NCBI RefSeq assembly: GCF_905147365.1 | Contig: NC_056412.1 | Coordinates: 14,996,001-15,060,000, forward strand | Source: Aricia agestis | Taxonomy: Eukaryota > Arthropoda > Insecta > Lepidoptera > Lycaenidae | Direction of reading: 5' to 3' | Length of the DNA: 64,000 nt | Shown here: one piece after another, positions 11,093-21,379 of the stretch | Numbering within the stretch: position 1 is the first letter of the stretch | How the letters are laid out: every line of letters starts with the position of its first letter | Notes under the pieces: model-generated | The model's input: the letters and a program-made list of their open reading frames with translations, nothing else | Told to the model about the DNA's origin: nothing | The model's database searches: none | Program-made: the position numbers and the translations under genes

Positions 11093-11339
11093 ATGTTAAT
11101 GCATTTGCCAATAAAATTTTAACCAAAAATAATGTTAATACTAATATAAAATATGCATCTCAAACTTAAGTAAAATATCATAGAGAAAATATTTTCCTTA
11201 GTCTATGGTTCTATGGTTATATACACCGTTATATTGAGGTATAAATAATTATTATAAAAATTTTATTTCTACAATAAATATTTTTAATATTGCAGTGTTA
11301 AAGATTTCAATGACGATTTTCCATAAGAACTCTGAACAT
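11093..11339. other. DIRS 3' flank resumed after the CR1 LINE
   Basis: AT-rich interval between the CR1 tail and the internal complementary region. No coding recognised. It is probably the DIRS 3' untranslated part. Confidence 0.4.
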
Positions 11340-11462
11340 CTACCATGTTAATTATAAAGTCTCGAGGATGCAGCGACGATTTATAATTGATGGTTAAACA
11401 AACTTACCTTAAGTGAAGTTTGACCATAATTATGAGAGTCGCTGCATCCGAAGAGACTTTAT
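11340..11462 (+). repeat. DIRS internal complementary region
   Basis: Two abutting segments. 11340-11387 is the exact reverse complement of the left extremity 31-78 (48/48). 11382-11462 is the exact reverse complement of the right extremity 11712-11792 (81/81). They overlap by six bases (TATAAT, complementary to the terminal ATTATA). Read on the minus strand, the segment equals the right end joined to the left end. Known: this is the arrangement described for DIRS elements, where the region templates closure of the circular intermediate. Confidence 0.9.
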
Positions 11463-11534
11463 TACCCTCCCACCCAAAAACCCTAAAACGTCTTTGGAAA
11501 ATCGCAATTTATTTAATTATACGTTCTCTAAAAA

Positions 11535-11792
11535 GAATGAGGACCGATCTGCAGTGAGCCTCCGAGGTAAACTGGGGGGAGAAACCGGTAGCGGTGGGGT
11601 AAAAATCCCGCTCCAGAAATGGCGCCATTGCCGCGCCGTCTATTTTATTTTTTCAGGAAGCTCTGAAAAGTGTTCGATGCCGGAAGCTAGTGGCGGACTA
11701 CCATGTTAATTATAAAGTCTCTTCGGATGCAGCGACTCTCATAATTATGGTCAAACTTCACTTAAGGTAAGTTTGTTTAACCATCAATTATA
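11535..11792 (-). repeat. Right inverted terminal repeat of the DIRS-type element with terminal extension
   Basis: 11535-11736 is the inverted copy of 41-241, about 98% identical over the inner 178 bp. 11737-11792 is an extension absent from the left repeat, as is known for DIRS right repeats. It includes the words CTTAAGGTAAGTTTG and ends at the shared ATTATA. Confidence 0.87.
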
Positions 11793-12146
11793 CAAAAATT
11801 TAAAATAATAATTATTATAATATATTTACAGAAATCGAGGTAATTTAAACATCAAAAATATTATGTTATTATTTTTATTTGTAATAAGGTATCCTTTAAA
11901 ACCTCAGTCTCTCCTTGCAGCTTTCCTTTACTAATATGTGATTCCTTCCTCCTAGGTCTATAGTCCGACCTTGCTTCAGAGATAATGAAATGGCGGGCTA
12001 CATCTGAATTGCAGATGTTATTCCGATCCGAAGAAAGGAGCTTCTAAATAATTGCAGCCCTTCGCTTTGAAGTATTATCTTGAGTCATGTTTACTTGGCC
12101 TTGAACTTGGAACTGGACTCGTACCGTCGACTTGTACCATTGAAGG

Positions 12147-12645
12147 AATTATTTTTTTTATGACATCAGGGGACAAACGAGCAAACGGGTCACCTGATGG
12201 AAAGCAACTAACGTCGCCCATGGACATTCGCAACATCAGAAGAGCTGCAGGTGCGTTGCCGGCCTTTTAAAAGTGAATGCGCTCTTTTCTTGAAGGTTTG
12301 CAGGTCGTATAGGTCCGGAAATACTGCCGGTGACAGTTCGTTCCAGAGTTTTACAGTGCGCGGCAGAAAGTTACGCGAAAAACGCACTGTGGAATACTGC
12401 CACTCATCAAGGTGATGAGGATGGTATGTTTTTCACGTGGGACGACGGCTGAAAGTTGCAGGTGGTATGATTCCGAACAATTCCTCAGAGCACTCCCCGT
12501 GATACAACCGATAGAGGATGTAGAGTGAAGCTACATCTCGGCGTAATTCCAAGGGGTCCAAGCTGTTTGAAACACTAGGCAGTCAACAATTCGAGCGGCC
12601 TTTCGTTGGATACGATTCAGAGGGAGCAGTTTTTGGGAAACGTTG
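12147..12645 (-). pseudogene. RTE-type LINE ORF2 C-terminus and 3' tail, decayed
   Basis: On the minus strand, across frames: RIQRKAARIVD, RRDVASLYILYRLYHGECS, EELFGIIPPATF, TVRFSRNFLPRTVKLWNELS, FPDLYDLQTFKKR and LKGRQRTCSSSD. The tail is GTGACCCGTTTGCTCGTTTG and ends in A-rich sequence at the low-coordinate side. This is the C-terminus of a LINE ORF2 downstream of the RT. Frameshifts and stops are present. It is the best copy of the LINE whose 3' end is shared by the SINE family at 16075-16390 and elsewhere. Confidence 0.75.
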
Positions 12646-12679
12646 TTTCCAATGTTGATAAGTACAATTCAGAGGAATC

Positions 12680-13120
12680 ACCTGATTGAATGTTCATCGG
12701 ATGGGCATGCAAAAAGTCGGTATTGCACCAGAGCCCCTAGATAAGACGTTTTCTTTATCGCTTCTTTATAGAATTGCCGATCAAAATGTATGAAATTGAC
12801 ATAACATGAGTTGAATGTCGACTTTATTTTATGGAACGCTTATGTCAATTTCATACATTTTATCAGCGTTTCTATAATGCCTGCCATACATGCTACGGTT
12901 TATCGGAGAGGTCCACCTGTGCAGGTAGACCGGAATGTGTGTCGGAATAGGTAAAAAAAACTGCACAGATCTATTCCCACACATATTCCGGTCTACCTGC
13001 GCAGGCATACCTGCCCAGGTGGACCTCTCCAGTAGACCGTTGCGTGCATGGCTTACATGAGGAAGCGATAAAGAAAACGTCTTGGCTATAGGACCTGATC
13101 TCTCGACAGTCGTATTCAGT
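12680..13120 (+). mobile_element. tRNA-SINE fragment split by an inverted-repeat element
   Basis: 12690-12729 (CATCGGATGGGCATGCAAAA onward) and about 13091-13115 (ACCTGATCTCTCGACAGTCG) are neighbouring parts of the SINE found whole at 48673-48997. The segment between them is a separate element (12730-13092). Heavily diverged. Confidence 0.65.
12730..13092. mobile_element. Foldback element with nested inverted repeats inside a SINE
   Basis: Perfect outer arms of 22 bp (12743-12764 and 13062-13083, AAGACGTTTTCTTTATCGCT core). There are two inner hairpins: about 21-bp arms at 12784-12804 / 12841-12861, and about 45-bp GC-rich arms at 12905-12950 / 12971-13030, where the right arm has a 14-base internal duplication. 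The word ACGTTTTCTTTATCGCT recurs near 49310. No protein coding recognised. Confidence 0.65.
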
Positions 13121-13640
13121 AATAAGTCCAGTAGAGTTAAAAATAAAATAAAAGAACACTCTTGAGTACCGCACAAAAACTTAAGCGATAAAGTCACATC
13201 TGCTAAGCGTATCGTCAAGGCGTGAGTAACAATAAAAATATTAACTATGGAAAAAAACCTAGGTTAAACAAGTATCAAAGAGAGACGTCTGAACTCTAAA
13301 TGAAACTTATAACAGCCATCGCTACAGAGCATTGTATTCGTTATAATAAAAACATCAACTATAATTATTAAAAAGGTCCATCCGAAGCGCTTAATTAAAT
13401 AGCTTTTTCAGTGTAAATATTCACCGAAGCTTTTAAAATTTGTATCAAATTCAGCAGCAATTTCTGACCAGCTTGGATCGACGCCAAAGAGCTTTTCCAT
13501 TAGCCCATTCAGGCGTAAACAATATTCATAATTGGTGTTGATCCGTCTTTCATTAAGCTTTAAATTCAATCAATTAAAGACTCCTTGAACCTACGGCTTT
13601 TGTATAAGAAAGTCATTAAATGAATAAGTATAAGAATTTG
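13121..13640. other. No gene recognised
   Basis: AT-rich intergenic sequence. I see no repeat copy or coding motif in it. Confidence 0.4.
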
Positions 13641-13661
13641 CTATAATAATAATAATAATAG

Positions 13662-13988
13662 CTCTCACACCGGTTTCGGCGACGGTGGCCGGTTTCATTG
13701 AAACCAGGCCAGCTACGCAGGAGTAATTTTTATAGTGTCCAAGTGTGTGCGCAGTACACAAGAACATTCTCTATTCCTTTACTCTCATAGCCCTGTGGGA
13801 TGGAAGACCGACACAGGACCGACTTTTTACATGCCCATCCGACGCATGGATCATCTTACTTGTCAGACAATCAGGTGATCAGCCTGCATTGTCCTAACCA
13901 AACTTGGAAATAACATGTTTTCAACGCGGGAATCGACCCACGACCTCCGAGTCAAGAGCCGCACTCTATACCACTAGACCACGGAATT
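13662..13988 (-). mobile_element. tRNA-derived SINE
   Basis: On the minus strand it starts with a tRNA-like head: box A-like TGGTCTAGTGGTATAGAG, then TCGTGGGTCGATTCCCG as box B (one base missing versus GGTTCGATTCC). The conserved body follows and it ends in (ATT)n at 13641-13661. The copy at 48673-48997 is a second member. A functional tRNA is excluded, since the acceptor stem does not close. Confidence 0.85.
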
Positions 13989-13996
13989 TGCTATAA

Positions 13997-14043
13997 TGCA
14001 GATAGAGGCAGATAGTCATAGTGGCTATCTGCCTCTATCTGCA
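13997..14043. repeat. Perfect hairpin, 19-bp arms, 9-base loop
   Basis: 13997-14015 and 14025-14043 are exact reverse complements (TGCAGATAGAGGCAGATAG). The loop and the sequence just after the right arm both contain TCATAGT, so a short direct duplication accompanies the inversion. Confidence 0.9.
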
Positions 14044-14171
14044 GATAGTCATAGTTTATATAAAGAAGAACCAAAGCAGCTTCACTCATGAATATATAGA
14101 ATTTAGTCATATTTAACTCACTTAAGGAAATCCAAAGAGGAAATCGATTCAACGTGAAGAAGTTACATACA

Positions 14172-14228
14172 GATCGACACACTTAGTACCTATACTATTA
14201 GTAGTATAAGTACCAAGTGTGTCGATCT
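14172..14228. repeat. Near-perfect hairpin
   Basis: Arms begin GATCGACACACTT and close around CTATACTATTAGTAGTATA, with single unpaired bases. It lies 130 bp from the previous hairpin. Confidence 0.8.
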
Positions 14229-14229
14229 T

Positions 14230-14751
14230 AGTACTAATTATAGATTTGCTTGATTCGTGTGATCTTTGTGCTCTCAAATGACAAATCAAGTATCACGATT
14301 AGGCGTGATTTGATCGCATCCCGACAATTTCAACTTCGAACGAAGACCTTTTGTTCTGGTATTTTATGGAAGGGTTCTTATTGTGTCGCAGATTTTCATC
14401 ACATGGGTACACACTACACAATGACACATAAGGGTTCGTGTTTAGAGCGTTCTTAAGGATTGGAATTTGGAAGTAATTAAGGAACTTATTTTGACGATTT
14501 TTCATATTTTTTATGACCCATCTTTTATTTTTGCCTAAATATTACGATGTTATTTAAATTTCAATATTTTTAGATCTAAAACACTTTCTGTATTTATAAA
14601 TTTTACAGTGTATTGAAGCAGCTATAAAACTGGTAAGTATTATAATATTATACATAAAGTATAGTGTAATAATAATTTTATTATAATATGTCATGGTCGT
14701 ATAAAAAAGGGGGGGGGGGTGTCCTGGGGGTCCGGACCCCCCGCCATTACT
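14230..14751. other. No gene recognised
   Basis: AT-rich interval with a G10 run near 14709-14718. Small open frames are unsupported by any motif. Confidence 0.35.
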
Positions 14752-14804
14752 ATCCATCTTACTTGTGAAAATAATTAAGTATTATTTTCACAAGTAAGAT
14801 GGAT
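14752..14804. repeat. Perfect hairpin, 23-bp arms, 7-base loop
   Basis: 14752-14774 and 14782-14804 are exact reverse complements (ATCCATCTTACTTGTGAAAA core). Confidence 0.9.
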
Positions 14805-15563
14805 GGATATTAATAATTAAATATACTTTGGAGCGTATTCCTTTTTTTAAATAAATATATTCAACATTCCGATATTAAAATTTTAAAAAATACTTTTGAT
14901 TTCCTAAACACGTTACCTATTTGCTGCTGTGGAACCTTTCATGGGCGAGTCCAACTCGCACTTGGCCGTTTTTTACGTTAGGGACCCCCTCCCCCTTACC
15001 AAAGCTTTATACACGCCCGTGTAATATGTATAATGTTTCCCGCTATTATATTATACGAACCTGCAATTACATGACGTCTACAAAAGGCTGACAATTCTAA
15101 AATTTGTAGCGAAAAAAAAACTTTCAAGAATTGCAACTCATACATCTTAATTAGTTAAAGTTAAATCCACTCGCCTCGGAGCTTCCAAACTTTTAACAAT
15201 AGATTAGATAATCTTTTCGTCCTTCAAACGCTTAACTAGAAAAACTTTGCTACAGTCTTTAACGAAGCCGTCAATGCTGGAAGTTTCAGACATTTATTTC
15301 AGGGATTCCCTTAAAAGAAAATAGACTGGGAACTTTTCCAACAATTGAAGATATGAGAGAATAAAGTGGGTAACTAACAATTTGAAAACTGTCGTTTTTT
15401 TTTTTGTATAAATGAAGGCTTCCAGAATAATGATAATAAAAAATATGTGGATTCTATGTATAGTTAAATATATTAGCAAGATGATGAAGTAAGTTCTAAG
15501 GCTTGTTCAAATTATAAGAGAAAAAATTCGTAATTGTTCTCGTGTTCTAAAATGTTAGATACC
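14805..15563. other. Mostly unassigned; small repeat fragments
   Basis: 14940-14970 carries GGGCGAGTCCAACTCGCACT, a fragment of the repeat also seen at about 27375-27475 (CGGAACCCGTGCGGAGTCCA). 15497-15545 (GGCTTGTTCAAATTATAAG onward) is also present near 22222. The rest holds no recognisable feature. Confidence 0.4.
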
Positions 15564-15860
15564 CATTAAAGTTAATAAACCTAGTGGAATAGAGCAACAA
15601 TCTCGAGCTGTCAAACGTAACCAAAATTGGCTTTCATCTGTGTGAAAAATATGTGTACGTATACACTTACACAAGCATGATTGAACATGAATTCTATGAG
15701 ATTAAATTGTCAACGTGCAGCACGAGCCGACTGGACGTCAAAAAAAGAGTACTGCTATCATGTATCACACGTCTCTTTTTACCACGCAGTGTTACTGATA
15801 GTGACATCTCTCTTGCTCAGGCCTTTGTTTCTCTATTCCGCTAGGTATATTAACTTTATG
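15564..15860 (+). mobile_element. MITE, 300-bp family with CATAAAGTTAATATACCTAG ends (copy 1)
   Basis: Same family as 26612-26898 and 61803-62101. Ends read CATTAAAGTTAATAAACCTAG and CTAGGTATATTAACTTTATG. Internal words include CAACGTGCAGCACGAGCCGA and TTTTACCACGCAGTG. Small open frames inside are not genes. No target duplication is visible at this copy. Confidence 0.75.
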
Positions 15861-16074
15861 GTTCATCCACTCATGTCTTCAATTGTGGAATGTACAACGT
15901 AAAACGTTCATTATGTACAATTAAGGCTGTCAATCTTTACGTCGTGGGTTGCCACTGGGATGAAGATGGATTGCCCTTTTCCAGAACGAAAACTTTCTTA
16001 TATTGTAGTAGATAGTATTCCTACGTAGTGTTATTTCACATCTTATTATTACGTTATTCTTACATCGATTTGTA

Positions 16075-16390
16075 TACGTGGGAGAGCCATGCTTCGGCAC
16101 GAATGGGCCGGCTCGACCGGAGAAATACCACGTTCTCACAGAAAACCGGCATGAAACAGCGCTTGCGCTGTGTTTCGCCGAGTGAGTGAGTTTACCAGAG
16201 GCCCAATCCCCTACCCTATTCCCTTCCCTGTCCTCCCCTATTCCCTTCCCTTCCCTCCCCTATTACCTCTTAAAAGGCCGGCAACGCACTTGCAGCTCTT
16301 CTGATGCTGCGAGTGTCCATGGGCGACGGATGTTGCTTTCCATCAGGTGACCCGTTTGCTCGTTTGCCCCCTTATTTCATAAAAAAAAAA
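16075..16390 (+). mobile_element. SINE with LINE-derived 3' tail and poly(A)
   Basis: Head TACGTGGGAGAGCCATGCTT, then GGGCCGGCTCGACCGG (weakly box B-like), a C/T-rich low-complexity middle (CCCTATTCCCTTCCC repeats) and about 110 bases identical in kind to the RTE-type LINE 3' end (GGCCGGCAACGCACTTGCAG through GTGACCCGTTTGCTCGTTTG). It ends in A10. Other copies lie at 32508-32865, 36328-36633 and 54686-55282, with a head fragment at 30725-30830. Sharing a tail with a LINE is how many SINEs recruit its RT. Confidence 0.75.
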
Positions 16391-16622
16391 TCGAACTTAC
16401 TTAATCGAGTTGCAACCGATACTTTTAACGGCGAAGTTAAAGATCAATAATTCCTTAAATCAAAATCAAATCGGTTAGCAAAGTGTTAAATGTTCTATAT
16501 TTGTAAATACTTACTACACTGTCTATCCATAATATCGAATTTAAGTTATTTACTGCTTTCTCATAAATCAGTATAATTTACTAATTTGTTCTTAACAAAA
16601 TCAATACAATAGTACCATCGAG

Positions 16623-16762
16623 GAAGTTGATTCCTATGCAATTGACATACCAAGGTTATTTGGTCGAATATGTCAATTCAATGTCAATTGTGATCTGTCA
16701 GCTGGGTTTGACGTAACGCAACCAAACTACTTAGGTCCCCGATTTGCATAGGAATCAACTTC
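16623..16762. mobile_element. 140-bp MITE with 19-bp terminal inverted repeats
   Basis: GAAGTTGATTCCTATGCAA (16623-16641) and its exact reverse complement at 16744-16762. No coding. A partial end is also seen near 34658-34672. Confidence 0.8.
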
Positions 16763-17506
16763 TCTGATAGTACAAAAGAAGTGGGTAACATAATATGACA
16801 CTATTGTCTTTCGCAGGAAAGACGAAAAATTCCAAAATTGCTGGGAATATTCCATTAAATGAAAATTCTTTGCCGACTCGCAGAGGGAAAATTTCGAGAG
16901 GCTCTGTAAAGTCCACTTCTTTATTCGGACTCAAATGAATCATCATCAACATTGAAATCTCATTCGTTGGGTGTTTTTTTTTTTTGCTACACAGGCACTG
17001 AAATCAAAGAGATAATTATTATTTAAGCTCAATTGATTTTATAAACTTACTTTACTTAATTTCTGAAATCACTTTTTACGCACGCACTAAGAAAGATTTA
17101 TAATAACTTATGTAGAGTATAGTATTATGTTACATTGAAGACTATAGTCAAAGACTTCTATAATATAATTTTTTGACTTTTTTTAAAGTTTAAATAAGTA
17201 ATCAATAAAATATATCTCTGACTGCGACTGTTACAATTATATTATAATAAATATACTTGATGTTACATAATAATTATGAATTCTTATACAAAAACAACAC
17301 AAGAAGTGCAAGAATCTTTTATAACAATGGTAAAACACAATATATGATTATAAATCACATCTAATATTTTTTTTTATCGAAAAGATATTCAAGAGCATAG
17401 AAGATAACGCTCGTAAGATTTTACGAGAAATTTTTACGTTTACACATTCGACATCTCACATCAGCCCCTGCACGTCAAGATGTAATAGTTTATCGCAAGC
17501 ATAAAT
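16763..17506. other. No gene recognised
   Basis: Very AT-rich, with no motif-supported frame and no clear repeat copy. Confidence 0.35.
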
Positions 17507-17510
17507 TTAA

Positions 17511-17975
17511 GAAGATACAACAGGGGCTACAGAAATGAAAAAAAAGTACGTGTAATATCTATAGCTGTCTCCTTTACCTCAAGCCTATACCGCAGAACGC
17601 GATAGAGACAACTGCAGAAAATCCAGAAAATCAACGATTCGTTGTCCCCTGATTCCTTCTCCAAAACTTAACCGATTTAAGTACTTTTTTCATTAAAGAT
17701 TAAAAAAAGGCTTGAGCTGTGTTCCTTTTTTTGTATAATCTAGCCAAATCTGTTTTCTGGACGTTTGAACACAGTGGAAATTCTGGCCATTTTTTTTTGG
17801 GTTTTTGAACGTTCATATCTTATTTAATAATTAAATTATGAAAAAAAAGAAAACATAGGGACATTGTATTAGTGGCCGTAGATATTCAGGAAAAAAATTA
17901 TAACTCTACTAGAATTATCCAGGGAGGAAACAGGGGACAACGTTTGTATGGAAAAAAGGGCGGTGTGGAATCCTC
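17511..17975 (+). mobile_element. TTAA-flanked MITE (copy 1), piggyBac-like target
   Basis: Flanked by TTAA (17507-17510 and 17976-17979). Ends read GAAGATACAACAGGGGC and GGTGTGGAATCCTC. Two further copies at 22707-23163 (inverted) and 23648-24112 share nearly all of the 465 bp. TTAA duplication is the hallmark of piggyBac-type transposases; none is encoded here. Confidence 0.85.
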
Positions 17976-17979
17976 TTAA

Positions 17980-19888
17980 GAGCGCATATGACCCTAACTT
18001 GACTACATACTTTAACCTAGATCTCAAAATGTGTAAGGTCTAGAAAACTGATTTTTTGACACAAGTAACTTCAGTTTATAAAGATTAAATGCTCAAGACG
18101 AAAACACGATTACTCAAAAAATGCTCGATAGTTTCTTTTTTACAAAAAACCTTGTTTTAGACACATTTTTGCTTGGATCTTCGAAGTTTGCTGTCTTTTC
18201 TTTAATATTTTTTAATATCTAAAAAGGTATTGATAAAACCTAAATTTGCTCAAAACACTTTTTTCATAATCATTATAGTTCGTCTTTTATTCAAGTAAAA
18301 CTAACTCGGCGATGATTCCGCGCCGTCCTTTTTCACCTGGCATATGAAAGACGGGCGTGAGTGTGAAGAGAGAAGGACGATGTTTGATTTTTAGAGTCAG
18401 GTTAGCTCTTAATGCTTTCGATATTACAAACACAACGAGACTACAGGAATAAAATATACAAGAAAATGTGAGAAAAAAGGAACTAAAGATAACTATAATC
18501 AGAGATTTTAAAATCTATTAAAACTTATGGTATGCGTCTACTGTAACCTAATTAGTTTGTAGTCTTAAAATTACGATGAAGTGGACGGAAGTATCAATAC
18601 AAGTCACAAAAACCACTCGTTATTAAAAATAAAACCAGTATTTTTGTAACAAAGCTGTCTCACTTCATTGTGCTCGCCGAAACGCTTTAAATAATTGAAA
18701 AAGAAAACATCACATTATATCAAAGGAATCCCGATACTGTCATTGGAAAAATGAAAATACCTCATGGAGCATAGAAGGTATTTCGTGTCCAATTACTGGA
18801 GCCCTCAATCAATTATAATAACGCAAAGTTCGGCCGACGTCTGTGGGCTGAGGGCCCTCGAACCGAATTGGCCCATTGGATATAAATCTCTGAGGACGAA
18901 ATGAAAGCAAACTTCTTTAATATTTGCCGTTGCTTTCTTATAGGACATTTGGATGAGCATTGCGAAATTAGTTTGGCAATTTAAATAAAGAATATTGTTT
19001 TTTTTTTTTTGAGAAAACAACTTTATTTAATTGATAGACATATTTTTATAAGTTACCAATTATGTTAGCTACACTGTGTTTAAAGATTATAGTTTAAATA
19101 TTTGGCCGATGTCTGATACGTTAGTGAAGTCACTTGACGCTATAATTTTTTATTAGTAAATTTTAATATTTGGATTCACCTCATATCTTAAATACCGTAG
19201 TTAAGAGGTTAACTCTGCTATGAAAAACCCGAACTCCGGTGTCAAATTTCAATTTAACAAGTATTTGGAAAACTCCTATACCCATTTTGTAAAAACCTAA
19301 TGAACCCTAAAAGGTAGCGCACGTGAGCTCCAACTCACAAGCAATCACGAGTAATGACGAGGCAGAAACGATACGGAAACGAGGCAGAATAAAATGTACG
19401 ATGCCGCGAATAGCATCGATCTGGATTTATTAGAAGAAATCCGCCCGCTTAAAGATGAAGATTATTTCCCGATAGAACGTGTTATAAGTCGAATACTTTT
19501 ATTGATCACGCGTTTCTGAATATCAATAATAATATAAAAAATGAATATAAATAAAATTCGAATGAATGACAATAATAGAATCTTAGGATTAAAATTAAAA
19601 AGTATTAATATATGGTACAAAATAAGAACATGGTTATAAATTTGATTTTTCAAACTTGCTCTTGAAGTAAACCACATGTTTTAAAACATTTTATAGACGA
19701 CGCGCATCTGGCCGCAACGCGACCTGCGGCCACGCCATACTTTCAATGACCACCGCGGCTTCCAGGCCGTTGCGCCCTGGCCGCTAGTGCGCGCCCGGGC
19801 TTAGTGTATGTGGCATAATATGGATTACGAAACGCACAGGAGCGAGGTGACCGAGCCCTTAGGGCTCGAAAGCGTACCCATAATACAG
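17980..19888. other. No gene recognised; small shared repeat
   Basis: 18305-18400 (AGACGGGCGTGAGTGTGAA region) is related in inverted orientation to about 28968-29050. The 19690-19800 part is GC-rich (GGCCGCAACGCGACCTGCGG) with no visible coding. Other short frames lack motifs. Confidence 0.4.
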
Positions 19889-20094
19889 CGGGGCTAAAAT
19901 GGTCGCTTTGGAGAATCACATTTTTTAAAATCGCAAAATGGTCACTCTGCTTGCAACATCAGTATATAAATAAGTCTATGGCTTGCGTCTATATAGTAAT
20001 TCGTACTAATTAATTTGACATTCGTCAGTTTGACAGTTTTGACAATTCATTAATTGGTTGAGAGAAATTGCTAAATGTGACCTTATTAGCCCCG
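19889..20094. mobile_element. MITE with CGGGGCTAAAATGGTC termini (copy 2)
   Basis: Left end identical to 4486-4501, right end GACCTTATTAGCCCCG. Internal words TTGACATTCGTCAGTTTGAC and GCTAAATGTGACC match copy 1. Flanking triplets are CAG and TAG. Confidence 0.8.
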
Positions 20095-20369
20095 TAGTAC
20101 TTTAATACGGAATGGTTAAAGGATATCATACAAGTAATATTGGCATTACTCGTATCCGTTGTGTAAATATTGTATTCGTCGGTACACGAAGCGCTGAAGC
20201 ATGCGTCGGCCATCTTGTTTTAGATGTCAGTGAAAAACAAATAACTGTCGGATATTTGAATCGTACATCGAAAAACACGATTTTTCAAACAATAGCCCTA
20301 AATCATCGGTTGTTTTGACAAGTTGTAAAATTTTTGTTGCCAGCCACCGGTAACAGCTGTGCGATTATA

Positions 20370-20628
20370 CAGAGTGTAACAAAAATAAGTGATAATACTT
20401 TAGGGTGTGTACGTGTTCCTTGTACAGAGTTCACTGTGAAAGTAGCAGCGCTGAAAGACCAAATTTTTTTTTCACTTTTATATGGGAAAACTCGTGACGC
20501 TCGGGCCCTTGCCCATACAAAAGTGAAAAAAATGTTTGGTCTTTCAGCGCTGCTACTTTCACAGTGAACTCTCTACAAGGAACACGTACACACCCTAAAG
20601 TGTTATCACTTATTTTTGTTACACCCTG
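20370..20628. mobile_element. TA-flanked foldback MITE (copy 1)
   Basis: Flanked by TA (20368-20369, 20629-20630). Almost entirely an inverted repeat: the ends are CAGAGTGTAACAAAAATAAG and its near reverse complement, and the arms run about 115 bp each around a short centre (CTCGGGCCC). Other copies lie at 59988-60245 and 33312-33572. TA target and CAGGGTGTAAC ends suggest Tc1/mariner-type mobilisation. Confidence 0.85.
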
Positions 20629-20756
20629 TATATTTTAATTGCAGTGAAAATTTCTTTAGCGGCGTTATACACTTTTTGGGATGGATGAAAATGTTGAACT
20701 TGTGATGTAATCGAAAGTTTGTAAGACGGAGGCAGACTAATATACAGTCGGTGAGG

Positions 20757-20917
20757 CGGGTCAATTTAGACCGTAAGGCCAAGCGTAGATGCATTTCTAA
20801 ATTTATTTATGGATTTGACAGATTTGTAAGACGTCTCATCTCACACAATTGAAATCTCTCAAATCCATTCAAATTTAGAAATGCATATACGCGTCGTGTT
20901 GCGGTCTGATTTGACTC
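20757..20917. repeat. Inverted repeat, about 58-bp arms
   Basis: 20760-20818 and 20857-20915 pair with roughly 80% identity around ATGCATTTCTAAATTT. Probably a decayed MITE. Confidence 0.6.
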
Positions 20918-21029
20918 TAACGAGAAAAAGTAATCCCTCTCCCTTTTGAAATAGATTCCTACTCCTATCGTCCAAAAGCTAGTACGTAATGTAATTTTTT
21001 CAGCAACAGTAATTTGGAAATAACTCAAT

Positions 21030-21379
21030 AGCTATGTCCACACTGTGCCTTTTTTTGTTCATCAAGGGCATGCGTTATAGCTCAGTCAACAGCGCACGTG
21101 AGGCATGCCCGCGACATATGCGCTCTGACCGTATCCAAAACCTTCGCTTCGTTCTTTTTTCTGGAATTTCTTATGACCAAATAAGTAGCACATATTCCAC
21201 CCAGATGTTCTCGTCGCACATGTTACAATAATCTGACAGACACTGCAACTGAACAAAAATGTCAATGTTGGCGTTGCGTTCGTTGACGCACACAATAATT
21301 ATTGAATGCACCAAAACTAAAGTTGAATGAAAGAAAATGACAAAAATTGAAGATGAAAGTGCATAGTGGGGACATAGCT
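21030..21379. mobile_element. 350-bp MITE with AGCTATGTCC termini
   Basis: Ends AGCTATGTCCACACTGTGCC and the reverse complement of AGCTATGTCCCCACTATGCA. Possible duplication AAT (or TA) at the flanks. Interior is GC-richer than the surroundings, with no supported coding. Confidence 0.7.

Larger units (their letters stand above)
31..11792 (+). mobile_element. DIRS-type tyrosine-recombinase retrotransposon, decayed inside, with nested insertions
   Basis: Seen: inverted terminal repeats at both ends, an internal complementary region near the right end, and between them decayed gag, RT/RNase H and tyrosine recombinase (YR) segments in the order gag-RT-RH-YR. Both extremities carry the hexamer ATTATA (31-36 and 11787-11792). 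Known: DIRS elements replicate through a circular intermediate whose junction is templated by an internal region complementary to both ends, integrate with a YR instead of a DDE integrase, and make no target duplication. Subtracting the Jockey-like LINE, MITE, RTE fragment and CR1 LINE leaves about 5.3-5.7 kb, a normal DIRS length. I see no methyltransferase segment. The interior cannot encode working proteins. The alternative, chance juxtaposition of unrelated repeats, is made unlikely by the exact complementarity. Confidence 0.87.

Noticed and set aside
11413..11709. A 98-codon protein
   Set aside because: It lies across the DIRS internal complementary region and right terminal repeat; the sequence is explained by those repeats.
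12829..13218. A 129-codon protein on the minus strand
   Set aside because: Its sequence is made of the arms of the foldback element and the neighbouring SINE fragment.
13924..13988. A tRNA gene (minus strand)
   Set aside because: Boxes A and B are present, but the acceptor stem does not close and a SINE body with an ATT tail follows.
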